Translations under genes and position numbers: made by a program
Notes under the pieces: generated by a model
Databases searched by the model: none
The model's input: the letters and a program-made list of their open reading frames with translations, nothing else
Told to the model about the DNA's origin: nothing
Shown here: in pieces, positions 11,009 to 22,092 of the stretch
How positions within the stretch are numbered: position 1 is the stretch's first letter
How the letters are laid out: every line of letters begins with the position of its first letter
Origin: Reticulitermes lucifugus
Taxonomy: Eukaryota > Arthropoda > Insecta > Blattodea > Rhinotermitidae
Length of the DNA: 64,000 nt
Reading direction: 5' to 3'
Assembly (NCBI GenBank): GCA_026260175.1
Contig: JAKCWW010000110.1
Coordinates: 88,974-152,973 of the forward strand

Positions 11009-11179
11009 TAGATGATACCTGCGCTCTTCAGGGATATTACGCAGCGTAGAGTCGTAATTCTGTACCTACGTTTCTGGATAACCTATCGAATGGGACAGAT
11101 GGGTTTTCCCGAAACGTCGATACAGAGTTACCACTACGCTGCGTAATATCCCAGAAGAGCGCAGGTATTATCTACTATT
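11009..11179. mobile_element. Foldback element F2, 171 bp palindrome
   Basis: The left arm GTAGATGATACCTGCGCTCT and TTCAGGGATATTACGCAGCG is mirrored at the right by CGCTGCGTAATATCCCAGAAG and AGCGCAGGTATTATCTAC. Arms of about 80 bp surround a short centre. The right arm carries GGGTTTTCCCGAAACGTCG, the same core as the longer relative at 27281-27572. No coding capacity. It behaves like a nonautonomous foldback or MITE. Confidence 0.85.
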
Positions 11180-11769
11180 TGGACTTTGTCCAACGTCCCT
11201 TTTGTAAAATAGAAATTAAAACACAGTGCTTCAGGAGCAGTACAGTGTGCTATATTGCTATATTTGCGCTTGTCACACACAGTACAGACGATTGGATGAA
11301 TCCGTGGTGATGGTAGAAGTTGCAGTTGTGTGCGTTAGTCCCTTGTTTAACTGTACACCGTGCGAAGTGTCGAGACTCAGGTGTTTCTGAGAGGGACTTC
11401 ATATCCGAGGTTCTGATTGCATGGTCTTTCCCTTCGGCGCGTGGACTCTCCCCACCTTCGTTCCACTACTGCGTCTTCATACTGACGATGTAGAAAACAG
11501 AATGGAACACGGACGAATGCTGCTGCCCGAAATAGTGACGGATTGCGGAATTTTGGTTTTCGTCGAGGCAGCACAATATGAAGCCCAAAATTGTGCCCTC
11601 CGCAGGGCAACTCATTTTTGCACCTCAGTGAAGCTGCAGGTTATGAAAGCGATAGGGCAGGGGCTCTACTGGAAAGACTGCAGTGGGTGCGGTCTGCTTC
11701 TGCCAAATGTTTTCCTTGTCCCAGCAATTTCCAAGGTGGTTAGATTATTGGGCCGTTGAAAGATGAATC
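11180..11769. other. Unassigned stretch
   Basis: A 112-codon plus-strand frame (11421-11759) and a minus-strand shadow occur here. I do not recognise either product and see no splice or promoter support, so no gene is called. Confidence 0.35.
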
Positions 11770-11945
11770 TCGGTTATGTATGAAGATTAATTTCGTACTT
11801 CACATAGAACACAGTATGCCTCTATTAGAAAGACCAATTTGTGAATGTTGTAGAACGAAGTAAATGATGTTTATTACAAGAATATTACGTAACACATACT
11901 ACTCGTAGGTACACTGTGTAAACCTGGTGTTAGCAGGCGCAGCGC
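11770..11945. repeat. Dispersed repeat E
   Basis: The sequence AGATTAATTTCGTACTTCAC, then AGAACACAGT, TATTAGAAAGACC and GTGTAAACCTGGTG parallels 19985-20145 in order and spacing. A weaker partial match lies at 61990-62095. The family is unknown to me; it could be a SINE or LINE 3' region. Confidence 0.5.
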
Positions 11946-12570
11946 CACTTGTGTTATATTGGCTCAACTAATAAACTAAAGTAAATACATTGTGTGGGCA
12001 AAATTAAGTTTTTGGGGTCAAACCTGGCGGTACATCTGTACTAAGCACTCGTCTGTAAAGGGTTGATTAACTAACTTTAGGAAGTTTGGTTGTGTAAAAC
12101 ACGCTTAACCATACTTCGGGTTTAGCCGCGCCATAGAAGGCACAGTACAGCCGACTGGCATGCTTTGCCACACCATCTTGTCCTCCGGTATTGTACTGAA
12201 AATTCAGCCGATGATGAACGAATGGAGCTGAGTGAGCTGGATCCTGCTCGGAGAGTAGTTTTGTTCGGAGAGAGATACGGCAGGTGCCTGTATTTTGAAT
12301 AAGCGATCGTGGACAGCCAACAAGAGGTGATCCTCCAGCTTGCTGTTATAACGAGGAGTCAGGGGCGCCCCGTCCATATAGGCCAACCAGGAGGCCGCCT
12401 AGGGCGCCGAGTTAAGGGGGACGCCAACTTCGAGCGAGAATATCAAATTGACATATTAAAGGTATTTAATTCCATACAGTTTAAGCTAGGGCTTGTGCGC
12501 CTCTTTACTTGACTTGCATGTTGTGCTGGCTCACAGATCATCGAAATTGACCACTGCTTGCAGATACAGA
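11946..12570. other. Unassigned stretch
   Basis: No gene. A GC-rich island with GGGGCGCCCCG and GGGCGCCGAG near 12362-12410 looks like a transposon terminus, but its partner end is not apparent. Confidence 0.35.
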
Positions 12571-12582
12571 TTGTCATACAGT

Positions 12583-12854
12583 TCTTCTTCTTTCTATGGC
12601 TCGACAGCCTTATATGGGCCTGGGCCTCCTCGTTTCGTCGAGGTTNNNNNNNNNNNNNNNNNNNNNNNNNNNNNNNNNNNNNNNNNNNNNNNNNNNNNNN
12701 NNNNNNNNNNNNNNNNNNNNNNNNNNNNNNNNNNNNNNNNNNNNNNNNNNNNNNNNNNNNNNNNNNNNNNNCCCCGGTGGGATTCGAACCCACGATCCTA
12801 GTAAGCGAGCGGCCGAAGACCAACGCCTTAGACCTCACGGCCACTGGGATCGGC
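12583..12854 (-). repeat. SINE-A with 12-bp target duplication and internal gap
   Basis: TTGTCATACAGT occurs at 12571-12582 and again at 12855-12866, an exact 12-bp target-site duplication. The SINE head (B box as GATTCGAACCC complement, ending CACTGGGATCGGC) is at the right, and the body and tail (GGGCCTGGGCCTCCTCGTTT) at the left. The middle is masked by 126 N. Total length 272 bp is close to the gap-free copy at 42340-42604 (265 bp), so the gap size is about right. Confidence 0.93.
12646..12771. other. Assembly gap (126 N)
   Basis: Run of N inside SINE-A. It was probably caused by the repeat itself or by a poly-C tract like the one seen in the sister copy at 42352-42362. Confidence 1.
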
Positions 12855-12866
12855 TTGTCATACAGT

Positions 12867-13139
12867 AGGTTAATTAATTTATCTTATTTCAGAAACAGTG
12901 TTTGGACAAACCAAACATTTATGCTACAGTTAAGAAATACATTTTAAATATGAAGGAGAAAAGAGGCGGAAAGTATTTTCCTTGTTTACCAAAATCCTAA
13001 GATAAGGTCTCTTCTTGTGTTGATGGGAGGGGGGGGGGCCTCGGCCCCATGTTTTGCCAAGGGCATCAGTTTCTAGCAGCTAGTCTAGGGTTGCTTCTGC
13101 TAGCAGCCGTAAAACAACCCGCATGTTACGAAATGTTAC
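12867..13139. other. Unassigned stretch with poly-G tract
   Basis: No gene. A G-run near 13028-13038 is followed by GGCCTCGGCCCC. Confidence 0.4.
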
Positions 13140-13790
13140 GTAGTGCCTCGCTAGGGTCAGGAGTTCTTGCTATCATTCAGTTCTGAGTATGCTCTTGTCT
13201 CATCTGCTATCTAAATACGTAAACGTTAAAATATACAACGCTATAATTTTGTCTGCTCTTCTGCATGGATGTGAAACTTGGTCTTTCACATTAAGGGAAG
13301 TAAGTGGACCGAGGGTGTTCGAGAATAGGATGCTGAGAATAATAATTTGACCTAAGAGAGAGGAGGTAACAGGAGGAAGAGGACGCGAGGAGGTTTATGA
13401 TTTGTATTAGGATAATGAAATCAAGGACGATGCAATGGGTAGTGCATGTGGTACACATAAGATTTAAGAGAAATGCGTACAAAGTTTTGGTATTAAAACC
13501 TGACGGAAGAAGGCAATTTGAATGATGTGAGGGCAGATTTGAAGCCAGTATTAAAATTCACGTTACAGAAACATCATGGGAGGATGTGAATTGGATTTAT
13601 CTGTCTCGGAATACGGACCAATAGCGGCCTGTTGTCAGTGCGATAATGAACTGTCGGATTTCATAAAATGTGGGGTTTTGTTGACGAGCTTAGCAGCAAA
13701 TGGTTTTTCAAGCGGAACACTGCTCCAAGGAGTTAGAGAATTAGAACGCACTTTTCTGATTTATTGGTTACTGATAAACTAACTTGTGCT
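13140..13790 (+). pseudogene. LINE-A ORF2 C-terminal fragment
   Basis: Translation gives CYHSVLSMLLSHLLSKYVNV, then VKIYNAIILSALLHGCETWS, FTLREV, VFENRMLRII, PKREEVTGG and a KIMKSRTMQWVVHVVH-like block, later ALVNTVMN-like QCDNELSDFIKCG and GFSSGTLLQGV. The order matches the region from the RT thumb to the C terminus of LINE-A (YKTVILPVVLYGCETW, then RVFENRVLR-IFGPKRDEVTG, then RRMRWAGHVARMG). Several frameshifts are present. The last block, FSSGTLLQGV (consensus FSRRTLLHGV), shows that the element's 3' UTR start is included. Confidence 0.85.
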
Positions 13791-15134
13791 TAATAGTGAA
13801 GTACAAGGCGGCAAAGAAATGAGAATATAGAAATGTGGAATAAAAGGAAAATTAAAAGAAATGGAAATCTAAGTTCAGTAACCGAGAAACCTGAGACGTA
13901 TTCAAGGTCAAAGAAAAGTCTTTTCGACAATGTTGGGCCATAGTCAGTACAAACGTTTAAGATAATTCATTACATTTTATGGCCACTTAAAACGACTTAA
14001 TTTACTACAGCAGCAGAGAACTGTTCAAATCCAGAGAGCGGACATGGTAGAATGTTTGCACATTGTTATCTGAACGAGCTTGGCCCATTTATTTGGAGCC
14101 CCTCCCCTCCATGTCATGAAATAGGATAATTACCTACTCTTCCTCATATAATGTTGTAAGGTCCGGTTACAATTTCCTGTCGCGGTTCCGTGTTTTTGTG
14201 ATAACGAGTGTACGGTTCCATTCCAACCCTTTTTACCCATGTCTCATCGTTATTCGACTACTAATAAGCGAGCGAAAACACGAATATATACACAGTGCAC
14301 TCTGGGAACTAGCAGACAGGACTCAGCGCTTCCCTATCATGATTGACACATATATTGTCTGTGTGGAATGCCATCTACCAACAGGGTGAAAACTTGACGT
14401 GATGATGTGTGTTTGTTGCACAGTGTACCTCCATTGTTTAAACCATACGGGTTGGGGGTTAGGCCGAATAGCCCAAAACAATAATGAAAACAATAGGAGT
14501 ATCGGTGAGTGAAGGTTTGGGAATTGCAGACCAGATATATATATATGTAGGGGGTTGGGGGAGGAGTGAAAGAGAGAGGGGTGTTGTATTTTACGATTCG
14601 GTAGGAAATCAGAGCAAACATGCATTGCATTTATGCTGGACACACACTACCAGTATGTGTGTGTTTTGAAATCGTGCACTACTGCGATGAATATGTATAG
14701 AGTAATTTATGGGTAGTTGCACAAACCAAATAAATGCATACCTGGCATTTTGGAAAAGGAAGGGAGGGGAGGGACAGATGACGAAGAGGGGTAGGTGAGG
14801 TTTGAAGTGAGTTGAGAGGGGGCAGTGGTGGTGGTGTGCTGTATATTCTATATATATATAATTTCATCACAGTAAATGGTGAAATTTTGGACATGTATCT
14901 CCGTCGCTTGTGTAGACAGAGCTAGGCATCTGAACAGTTCGTAATAGGAGGGTGACATTTTTTTTTGTCTGTTGTATTTCCCACCCTCATGCCCTGTCTA
15001 ATTGGTAGTTAGGAACGTGGATGGTTGGCAGTATATTACACTAAAGCCTTTATTTTCTGCCGAGGCTAAATATATGGTTCACAGTGTTTGCTGCGAACAA
15101 TCGGCTCGCTCTCTCCTGCCCCGACAATGAACAG
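13791..15134. other. Unassigned stretch, purine-rich tracts
   Basis: No gene. (TA)n runs lie near 14536 and 14850. Purine tracts occur at 14555-14582 and 14755-14822; GGAAGGGAGGGGAGGG near 14758 could form a G-quadruplex. Frames at 14323-14643 are not recognised. Confidence 0.4.
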
Positions 15135-15180
15135 CCGTTGTCCAGGCAACGGCTATAACTACATAGGAGCTTACGTCACG
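15135..15180. promoter_or_regulatory. X-box-like palindrome plus CRE-like site
   Basis: CCGTTGTCCAGGCAACGG (15135-15152) is a near-perfect palindrome resembling an RFX X-box (GTTRCC..RGYAAC), with one deviation in the left half. TTACGTCACG (15171-15180) is a CRE/ATF half-to-full site 18 bp downstream. Pairing of such sites is seen in promoters. No start codon or exon could be assigned nearby, so the functional call is speculative. Confidence 0.3.
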
Positions 15181-15979
15181 ATTCATTGTTGTGATTAATG
15201 CTCCATTCTCTGAGTTCCCTCTCTCTCTCTGTCACTGCTTTTTGTGCGAATTTTGTACGTTAATTTTTAGCTCATTAGCAGGTCATTTATTTCTTTTCAC
15301 TTCACGTTTTGAGATGCCTCCACTTCTAAATAAAGCAGAGTTAAATTAATTCGTATGAGTAGCCGTGTAATAAAACCTAAAACAAATGTCATGTGAAATT
15401 GTAGTAGGAAGATGGATTCTGAAAGTTCAGCCAGGCTCCCTTTATGATAATTAATATGTCTGTGTTTGTAGATTTATTTTAAAAGCGGCGTGTTGCAGTG
15501 TTCTCTTCACATTAAAATGTGCAAAACATGAAACATTTTTATTCTTAGTGTTGCATTGTTTTAAATATACTTACATTTTGATGTCTTAAATAATAGTAAG
15601 ATAATGTTTTTTTGTGTGTGTGTGTGAAAAACTACAGCAGATAATCGCCTTGTATTAGTTCTTTAAAATGGAATCACAGAAAATATAAGTCTGTGAAACT
15701 TTGCGAGAGTGATGATAATAATAAGCGGCTAGACATGACGAACCACTCGCATGCGTCCAAACTTGGCGCCAACTGACACTTGCAATGACACCGATGATTG
15801 CGGGTTTTGTCAAATTTATGCAGTTGTAACTGCTGTATTGTGCCTACACGCCGAACGTGTAGTTAATCGGAGAAAGGCGACTATAGAAAACACGTCGTTG
15901 TAGATTCGTAATTAAACATTATGCACTGTAGCATGGAAATAATTTTAAGTGAAAGATATACGTACTTGTATTCAAGAAT
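15181..15979. other. Unassigned stretch
   Basis: No gene recognised. A (CT)n run lies near 15218 and a (TG)n run near 15615. Confidence 0.4.
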
Positions 15980-15991
15980 CTGGGTTTGTAA

Positions 15992-16284
15992 AAGGTAAAG
16001 GTAAATAAAGTTAATCCTCTAACCTGCCATGAAGGCACAGACGGAGAGACAGAGGTGTAGCTCTACTCTTTCTTTAACTTTGGCCCTAGATGGGTGTGGG
16101 TGGTTAAGGCCACACCGTGGCCGCTTTACCACTACGAATGACCCGGCACCCATTGTACAGGAGGCTGGGTTGGCCCCAGGGCCTTTCCGGAGGGTTGCGG
16201 GAAATTAGCACCTACGGGGATTACATCCCCAGACCGTCCAGCCAGTAGCGATTCGCCATACCGACTACGCTGTCCCGGCCCGCT
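15992..16284 (-). repeat. SINE-B, full length, with target duplication
   Basis: CTGGGTTTGTAA (15980-15991) and CTGGGTTTATAA (16285-16296) form a 12-bp target-site duplication with one mismatch. On the minus strand the element opens with a tRNA-like head, runs through CCAGCCTCCTGTACAATGGG, ACCGGG and AAAGCGGCC, and ends in a (TTTACC)n tail. It shares this layout with copies at 20543 and 26021. Full length is about 293 bp. Confidence 0.93.
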
Positions 16285-16296
16285 CTGGGTTTATAA

Positions 16297-16660
16297 CATG
16301 GTTCTTGCTCCCTAATATCAGTCGAGCACCAAGAACCCGTATCCTCCCGTGAACAGTTGGACCTAGGTGCTGGAAAAGGAAGGAAAGTGAACGGGCAAGC
16401 TTGATTAGTAATTTTTATTTTAAAATTAATTTTCTTGCTGCTACAGACCATTTTAATCAAGTAGGCCCAACGTCAGTTCTGTCAAGTTGAAGCGTTGGAC
16501 AATAAATACATGGTCAGTAGTTCAGTAGTTGCATTTTGCGGGCTTGATGTCAGCTGATCCTAATAGTAATGTTTAACACAGCTGTGGTTAAATATAATCG
16601 CTGACTAAATCTGCAGAATGCGGACCAGCAGTGTCCTCGGACCACCGACTGAGTCACTGC
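16297..16660. other. Unassigned stretch
   Basis: No gene; flanks the minisatellite that follows. Confidence 0.4.
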
Positions 16661-17036
16661 AATAGAGAGCAAGCCAGTGCAACAGAGAACAAGCCAATGC
16701 AACAGACAGCAAGCCAGTGCCACAGACAGCAAGGCAGTGCAACAGACAGCAAGCCAATGCAACAGACAGCAAACCAGTGCAACAGAGAGCAAGCCAGTAC
16801 AACAGAGAGCAAGCCAGTGCCACAGACAGCAAGCCAGTGCCACAAACAGAAAGCCAGTGCAATAGACAGCAAGCCAGTGCAACAGAGAGCAAGCCAGTGC
16901 CACAGAGAGCAAGCCAGTGCAACAGAGAACAAGCCAGTGCCACAGACAGCAAGCCAGTGCAACAGAGAGCAAGCCAGTGCAACAGACAGCAAGCCAGTGC
17001 CACAAACAGCAAGTCAGTGCAACAGCAAGCCAGTGC
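16661..17036. repeat. 20-bp minisatellite, about 19 units
   Basis: The unit is AACAGAGAGCAAGCCAGTGC with variants CACAGACAGC and AACAGACAGC. Eighteen full units run from 16661 to 17020, followed by a 16-bp unit with a 4-bp loss. The 20-bp period shifts frame each unit, yet no frame meets a stop for long, giving five overlapping false open frames rich in Gln/Ser or Leu/Cys. Units mix two variants in an irregular order, suggesting repeated partial duplications. Confidence 0.97.
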
Positions 17037-18374
17037 AACTCTGTATAGTCTCCTGATTTCCTCACAGCTTGTCCATGTCACGTGGAGACTCAAGGGTTTA
17101 TTGACTGTAAGAATCGATTCTTTACCCCTCCTTCAGCACACTCGTTAAAGCCCTCCACCAGCACCCAGCACCTTTAGTGGTAGATTGGCGGCATTTCGAA
17201 TTTTGGGTGTCCAAGGTTTTGTGCCTGTAAACGCTTCTGGTTGGGTTCTGTAATTCCTTGCCCTGAACTCGATTAAAGTGTTAGCTCTGAACCCTGAAAG
17301 CTTATGTCTTCTTGGATTGAATTTCTTCCTGTCTGTAGGTCTACTGTCGGCAACCGGAATGCTACAATGCTGAATTTGTATGTGAAATTTGTATCAAACA
17401 TGTCCGATATAATGGACAATTTCCAGCAAAATGTCGGCATAACAGGTCTTTAGAGAATTTTGTGCTGAAGTAGTATAGTGGGCCTACCACACGTTCTTTT
17501 GTCCGGACGTGTCTTCTTTTTCGACCCAAAAATTTCCGGCAGGCTGTTTTTTTTAATTTGTATAAATGTCCGGCTTTTACTATTTGTTATTTCTTACGCT
17601 TCTGCGTATTTTAATGGTACTAAAATGCAAAAATCTACTACTGTTTTAAAGAAATACATAATTTCAATATTATATCATCATTGTCCGGATCAAAATATGA
17701 AGCACATGATTTCAGGACTTGATATTCGAATTGTCTCGGAAAACGTCGGCGCAAAAACATGATCAAGGAACGTGTGACGTAAAGAGTTCTATACCCATGA
17801 AATTTAAAGAACAGCTTGCAGAGAAACGTAGAGAGGGACTGTTACCAGATCTGTCAATAGATCTGGCAACAGTCACCGTTTACACGGAACTCAATACATA
17901 TACGAAGACACGATCCATAAGGGATCGAATGTAGATTAGGTGCTTGTATGCAAAGAAAAACTACAACATAACAACATACAAATTTTTAACGATATTTAAT
18001 GAAAACGCCTTAATAAGTAGTACGGTTTATTGTTTTAATATGTTATAATTTTAAAAGTACTATTTCAGTCACAGTTTGTGAAACCCACATTGTTAACATT
18101 AGCTGCAACAATACTGTATTATAATATGAATTTTTGTAACCTATTATATTGTAGTAAGTTTTAAATCTTTGTGTAGTGCTCCCTGTGGATGGCGTGACAC
18201 GGAAACATGTAGGAGCGATATTAGATTGTATTTGTATATATCAAGTGCGCCTTTGTTGGTGTATAATGAACAGTTTAACATATTTGGCAGTCGGCGTAAA
18301 TTTGTCATAGTAAATTAGCCGTACAGGGTCATCCTGCTAGCACACCTCTTTAGTGCATGTGCTGTACCTAAATT
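17037..18374. other. Unassigned stretch
   Basis: No gene recognised. TGTCCG-type hexamers recur between 17400 and 17690. A short hairpin at 17837-17874 is listed separately. Confidence 0.4.
17837..17874. other. Short perfect-type hairpin
   Basis: GACTGTTACCAGATCT is followed by a 6-nt loop and AGATCTGGCAACAGTC, a 16-bp stem with one mismatch. The flanks do not pair further, so it is too short for a typical pre-miRNA. Confidence 0.5.
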
Positions 18375-18384
18375 GTGACGTCAC
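18375..18384. promoter_or_regulatory. Palindromic CRE site
   Basis: GTGACGTCAC contains the full CRE palindrome TGACGTCA, with a CCAAT box 14 bp downstream in the same orientation. No gene start is identified nearby, so this may be chance. Confidence 0.25.
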
Positions 18385-19542
18385 GACCTCCTTCAGCCAA
18401 TACCAGAATGAAGAGGAGGGAGTAGCCTAATATTAACTTATGTTCTTTAAAGACGAAGTCCTTGACCGGGATGACAAATGACGTACCATTAGCTGTTTCT
18501 GTGCGACCGTAGCACCTCGTTGAAAGCAAGATGGGTTTATAAACCAGAGTTCTATTTGATTATTAGGTCTATGTAGCTCTCGTGTGGTTATTGAAGCACG
18601 CGAAGACCGTGACGGCGTTCTGCCAACGGACACGAAGCAGCAATGTGAGGGTGCCCTGGGTGGGTGAACGAGATCTCTGCTTGTACATTGAGCCCGTTTT
18701 GAGCAATCGCATTGTGAAGTACAGAAATACCATTTATGTCTAAACACATGCGTTATACTTCCTTCCACGCGTTTCTTTCTAAACGTTCTGCCTTCATATC
18801 TGTACTGCTCAATCACAGCGAGAGACAAGTACCTCTGTACCCAGATGTACGCACCTTCGGTGTGCGCATTTTATTCTGTACGAGGTGTCATTTATAGGAA
18901 AAGTCTCTACAGACAACTTTTATAGTCGAGTTACATATCAACACCACATTCTAAAATAATTTGTAGTAGACATACACACATGCGTCTACAAGTATCAGCA
19001 CATTTCTCGCATTCATTTCTCATGTCTGTTATATTTATCTTACTCTTGTCTGGCTTTCGTTAACGTAATTTTTCCCCCACATAACATATAATTTAATATC
19101 ATCCGTTTCCACTTCCTGTGTGGTAAGATATGTTGAGATGGCGTGTGAAGGAGTGGCCACTGACTGCATGCAGATGAAAGTAGTGACAACTTGCGAGAGA
19201 TTTATCACATTGCTGCAGGAAGGGTTCGCCTTGTTTTTGTATTGCGTCACGTCCTGGACCAAGGAGTGCCGAAGGCCTGTCACTCGGGAATCGGGATTCG
19301 GTTTTGCTGGCGGTCATTTTTGCCGTGGTTACAATTTATTTGGAACCGAACTCTTTCAGCCATCACCCTTGGTTTTCACCAGTGGTCACAATGTTGCCGC
19401 CGGCGCCATCATCATCATAAATTATTCGTCGTATTTCTTTTATTTTTTTCATCATTCACGGATTGCCATTTTTATATTCCCAGTTGATTCTGATCATTGA
19501 CATTTTGATCGGCCCCATTGCAAGGGCTGTACCTGCACAGGA
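18385..19542. other. Unassigned stretch with unrecognised open frames
   Basis: A 131-codon minus-strand frame (18433-18828) is Arg/Ser-rich and matches no family I know. Frames at 19099-19500 on both strands are likewise unrecognised. No splice-site or codon evidence supports a gene. Confidence 0.35.
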
Positions 19543-19570
19543 CAACATACATACATACATACATACATCC
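19543..19570. repeat. (ACAT)n microsatellite
   Basis: About six ACAT units. Confidence 0.9.
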
Positions 19571-19689
19571 ATGCCATCATCTGAATTCGAGTCGACGATC
19601 ACACAGCTCGAGAAATCGAAAACCTTACATTCTTTAGATCATTCTGTCCCCACGATTATGAGCTTTGGATATAGATTGTATTGTGAGTG

Positions 19690-19975
19690 TGGTATAGTTT
19701 GCGCCGAGAAAGCTGAACCGCTTTAGATACGAGGCTACAGAATGGACGACAGGAGAATCGGGGTTCGATTCGCGACATAGAGATTTTTCTCTTCTCTAAA
19801 GTATGCGAATCAGCTCTGGCGTCCTTCCAGCCTGATCTCTATCTGGTACCGGCGTTCTTTCCCCGTAGGTAAAGCGGTAGGAGCTTGCAGTCACCTTCAT
19901 CTGGCGCTGAAGTTGTGTCCTGCTTCCGCTGTTCATACGTCAGCCTGTATAACCCTCAGAAGACTAAAGTTAGCC
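19690..19975 (+). repeat. SINE-B, old diverged copy
   Basis: GCGCCGAGAAAGCTGAACCG and GGGGTTCGATTCGCG resemble the tRNA-like head. TTTCTCTTCTCTAAAGTATG, CCTTCCAGCC and GTAGGTAAAGCGGTAGG follow the SINE-B body in order. It is heavily mutated, so the ends are approximate. Confidence 0.6.
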
Positions 19976-19984
19976 TACATTATA

Positions 19985-20145
19985 TAAAGATTCATTTCAT
20001 TCCTCACAAAGAACACAGTGTTTTTCCATTAGAAATACCTGCTTAAAGAAATACTGGTTGTTTGTTGTAAGAATCATACCAAACACATAATTGCTCTCTG
20101 TTACCAAAGTAAACACATATTAGTGGTAAACCTGGCGGTACATAC
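19985..20145. repeat. Dispersed repeat E
   Basis: AGATTCATTTCATTCCTCAC, then AGAACACAGT, CATTAGAAATACC and GTGGTAAACCTGGCGG follow the same order as 11770-11945. The stretch GAATCATACCAAACACATAA is also seen, slightly changed, near 62044. Confidence 0.5.
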
Positions 20146-20542
20146 ATATACATACATTTGCATATTATATAAGGCAAAGCGGTGATAAGCGCTGGGGAAA
20201 AGTGAATAATTTGGCTCTCCTACAGGGTAATTCGGAGGTGACGCGTTCTAATCTCGGCTATGAGATAGCGTTTTCGTGATTTTTTTCAGTATGGATATGA
20301 ATGCCTTAAATGTGTCCACATCTGCTTTCTTCCACTTCCTTTCCAGTACATTACTCACTAATCTAACGTGAGTCGACCTTGGATACCTACGTATGATCTT
20401 CGCAAATGAAAATGCCATTAAATGAACCAAGAATGAAATAAAATGTAGATTTAAAGTCTGTTGTTATTATATGCATTGTGTATAAAATCTACTACAGTTT
20501 CTTGTAGAATATTAATACTATATAGCATAGGCTATAAGCCTG

Positions 20543-20849
20543 GGAGCTGGGGTAGCGCAGTAGGTATAGTGACTAGGCTATGGGCTGGACGACCGAGGAA
20601 TCGTGGTTCAATTCCCGGCAGAGGCAAGGGATTATTCTCTTCTCCATAGCGTCCAGACCGTTTCTGGGGCCCACCCAGCCTCCTATTGAATGGTATGGGA
20701 GGGGCGCTTTCTAGGGGGGTAAAGTGGCCGGGTCGTGAAGCTGACCACTTACCTCCATCTAGTGTCGGGGTTAAGAATGAGTTGAGCCATGCCTTCACTC
20801 CCTCATATTCCTTCTTGGCGTGCATGGAGACAACTTTAGTTTTAAGGCA
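20543..20849 (+). repeat. SINE-B, full length
   Basis: The head has GGGGTAGCGCAGTAGG and B-box-like GGTTCAATTCCC. It is followed by ATTATTCTCTTCTCCATAGC, CCCACCCAGCCTCCTA, GTAAAGTGGCCGGG, and a tail before CAATAAACCTG. ATAAGCCTG (20534-20542) and ATAAACCTG (20850-20858) form a probable short target-site duplication. This is one of the best copies for a family consensus. Confidence 0.9.
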
Positions 20850-20858
20850 ATAAACCTG

Positions 20859-21996
20859 CATTAGGTCCGTGGTGTAAAATGGTAAGCAGTTCCATTATTT
20901 TAGTACAGTTTGCTTTAAGGAAAGCTCGGTAGAAGAGCGAATACTTTAGTATTGTCTGTAATAAATGAAAGGAGGATAAGTAAGGTAGTAGACAGATTGT
21001 AAAGGGAAGGATTATGCTACGATGCTTCGTTGTTTTCATAGGAGGGTCGTGAATTGAGTTCATGAAATTGTGTTTCGAGTAGACTTACTCCCAGCAGATG
21101 TGTTTGCTACTGATTACAGAGCAGATGATCTTCATTGTTGTAACTCAAATTTCTCTTGATTATTTATTCTCTGGTTTGTGTATATTTCTTGTATCAATTT
21201 AGTTGAGAGAAAATAACAGAATCCTTGATGATGCAGTGGCTCGATTTCATTCTTGTGGCTTGTTTATGTGACAGTGACAGAAACCTTATTAAACCGCTAT
21301 TTTCCAACAACAGCAACACGACCGAAAAACCAAGAAGTTCCGTGCTTGAAGAGGGAAGAAAATTGTTCGAGGGGAGGGAGAAGGCCTCGACAGAAGTATA
21401 TTGGTGTGAAATGAAGGGGAATTTATGGGTGGTTTGAATTAATAATAACTTTGTCTTAAGGACACAAGTTCCTTTGTATTTAAAGAGTGCGAACTGTGCT
21501 GAGAAATTGTAGATAGGCACGTTGAAAGGGAAACTTAGTAGCTATTGCAGTTCCCTGCTGAATTGACAAAGCAGTAAATATTCTTTGCTTCTGATTATTT
21601 ATTGCCTTTTCAGGAAGTCATCAGTGTGAAGTTTTTATGCTTTCTGAATGGTACAGGCATGTGGACGAAATAAAAGCAATAACTGTAGCCAGGGTAGAGG
21701 AATGAGAGCATTCGTTCCTCCCTGACAATAATGCAGCTGGTTACTCCGAAACATCGGTACATCTACGAAACTACGCGGTTTTATCGTATTCGGCGTTAAC
21801 ACACCGCCATGGTAAACTCACAGATAACTGTGTTGTGTTCCACTTCACGTCTTCATCTTCTCTTGCACACATTTCCGTTTCCTTCTGTTTTTCTCCTGCA
21901 TCGTCATCTTCTTTTTACTCTCCTTTTTCTTCGCCTTGTTTTTCATCTCTTCTTCATTGCCATTTCCCACACAATCGTGCAATCAGGCCTGAAAGA
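20859..21996. other. Unassigned stretch
   Basis: No gene recognised. CCGAAACATCGG near 21747 is reminiscent of the foldback and hammerhead-like elements, but no companion box is clear. A C/T-rich block covers 21835-21960. Confidence 0.4.
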
Positions 21997-22092
21997 GTTA
22001 GGCCTTTGGAAGTCGGTTGATGAGTTATTTACCTGCCTAAAAGAGGCATGCCTTTAGAAGTCAGTTGATGAGTTGTTTACCTGCCTTGCATG
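21997..22092. repeat. Two-copy direct repeat, 48 bp
   Basis: CCTTTGGAAGTCGGTTGATG at 22003 and CCTTTAGAAGTCAGTTGATG at 22051 are followed by matching AGTTRTTTACCTGCCT, giving a 48-bp tandem duplication. Confidence 0.8.

Noticed and set aside
11421-11759. 112-codon plus-strand gene
   Set aside because: Unrecognised, overlapped by an antisense frame and without splice-site or start context.
16550-17148. Five overlapping open frames of 112-171 codons on both strands
   Set aside because: All are produced by the 20-bp minisatellite; being open on both strands points to composition, not coding.
17837-17874. microRNA precursor
   Set aside because: The stem is only 16 bp and flanks do not pair; typical insect precursors are longer.
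18433-18828. 131-codon minus-strand gene
   Set aside because: No recognisable domain, no splice or promoter support, and amino-acid composition typical of chance frames.
21725-21765. Hammerhead-like copy around CTCCGAAACATCGG
   Set aside because: Only the GAAAC half is present; the other box and helix I are not found.
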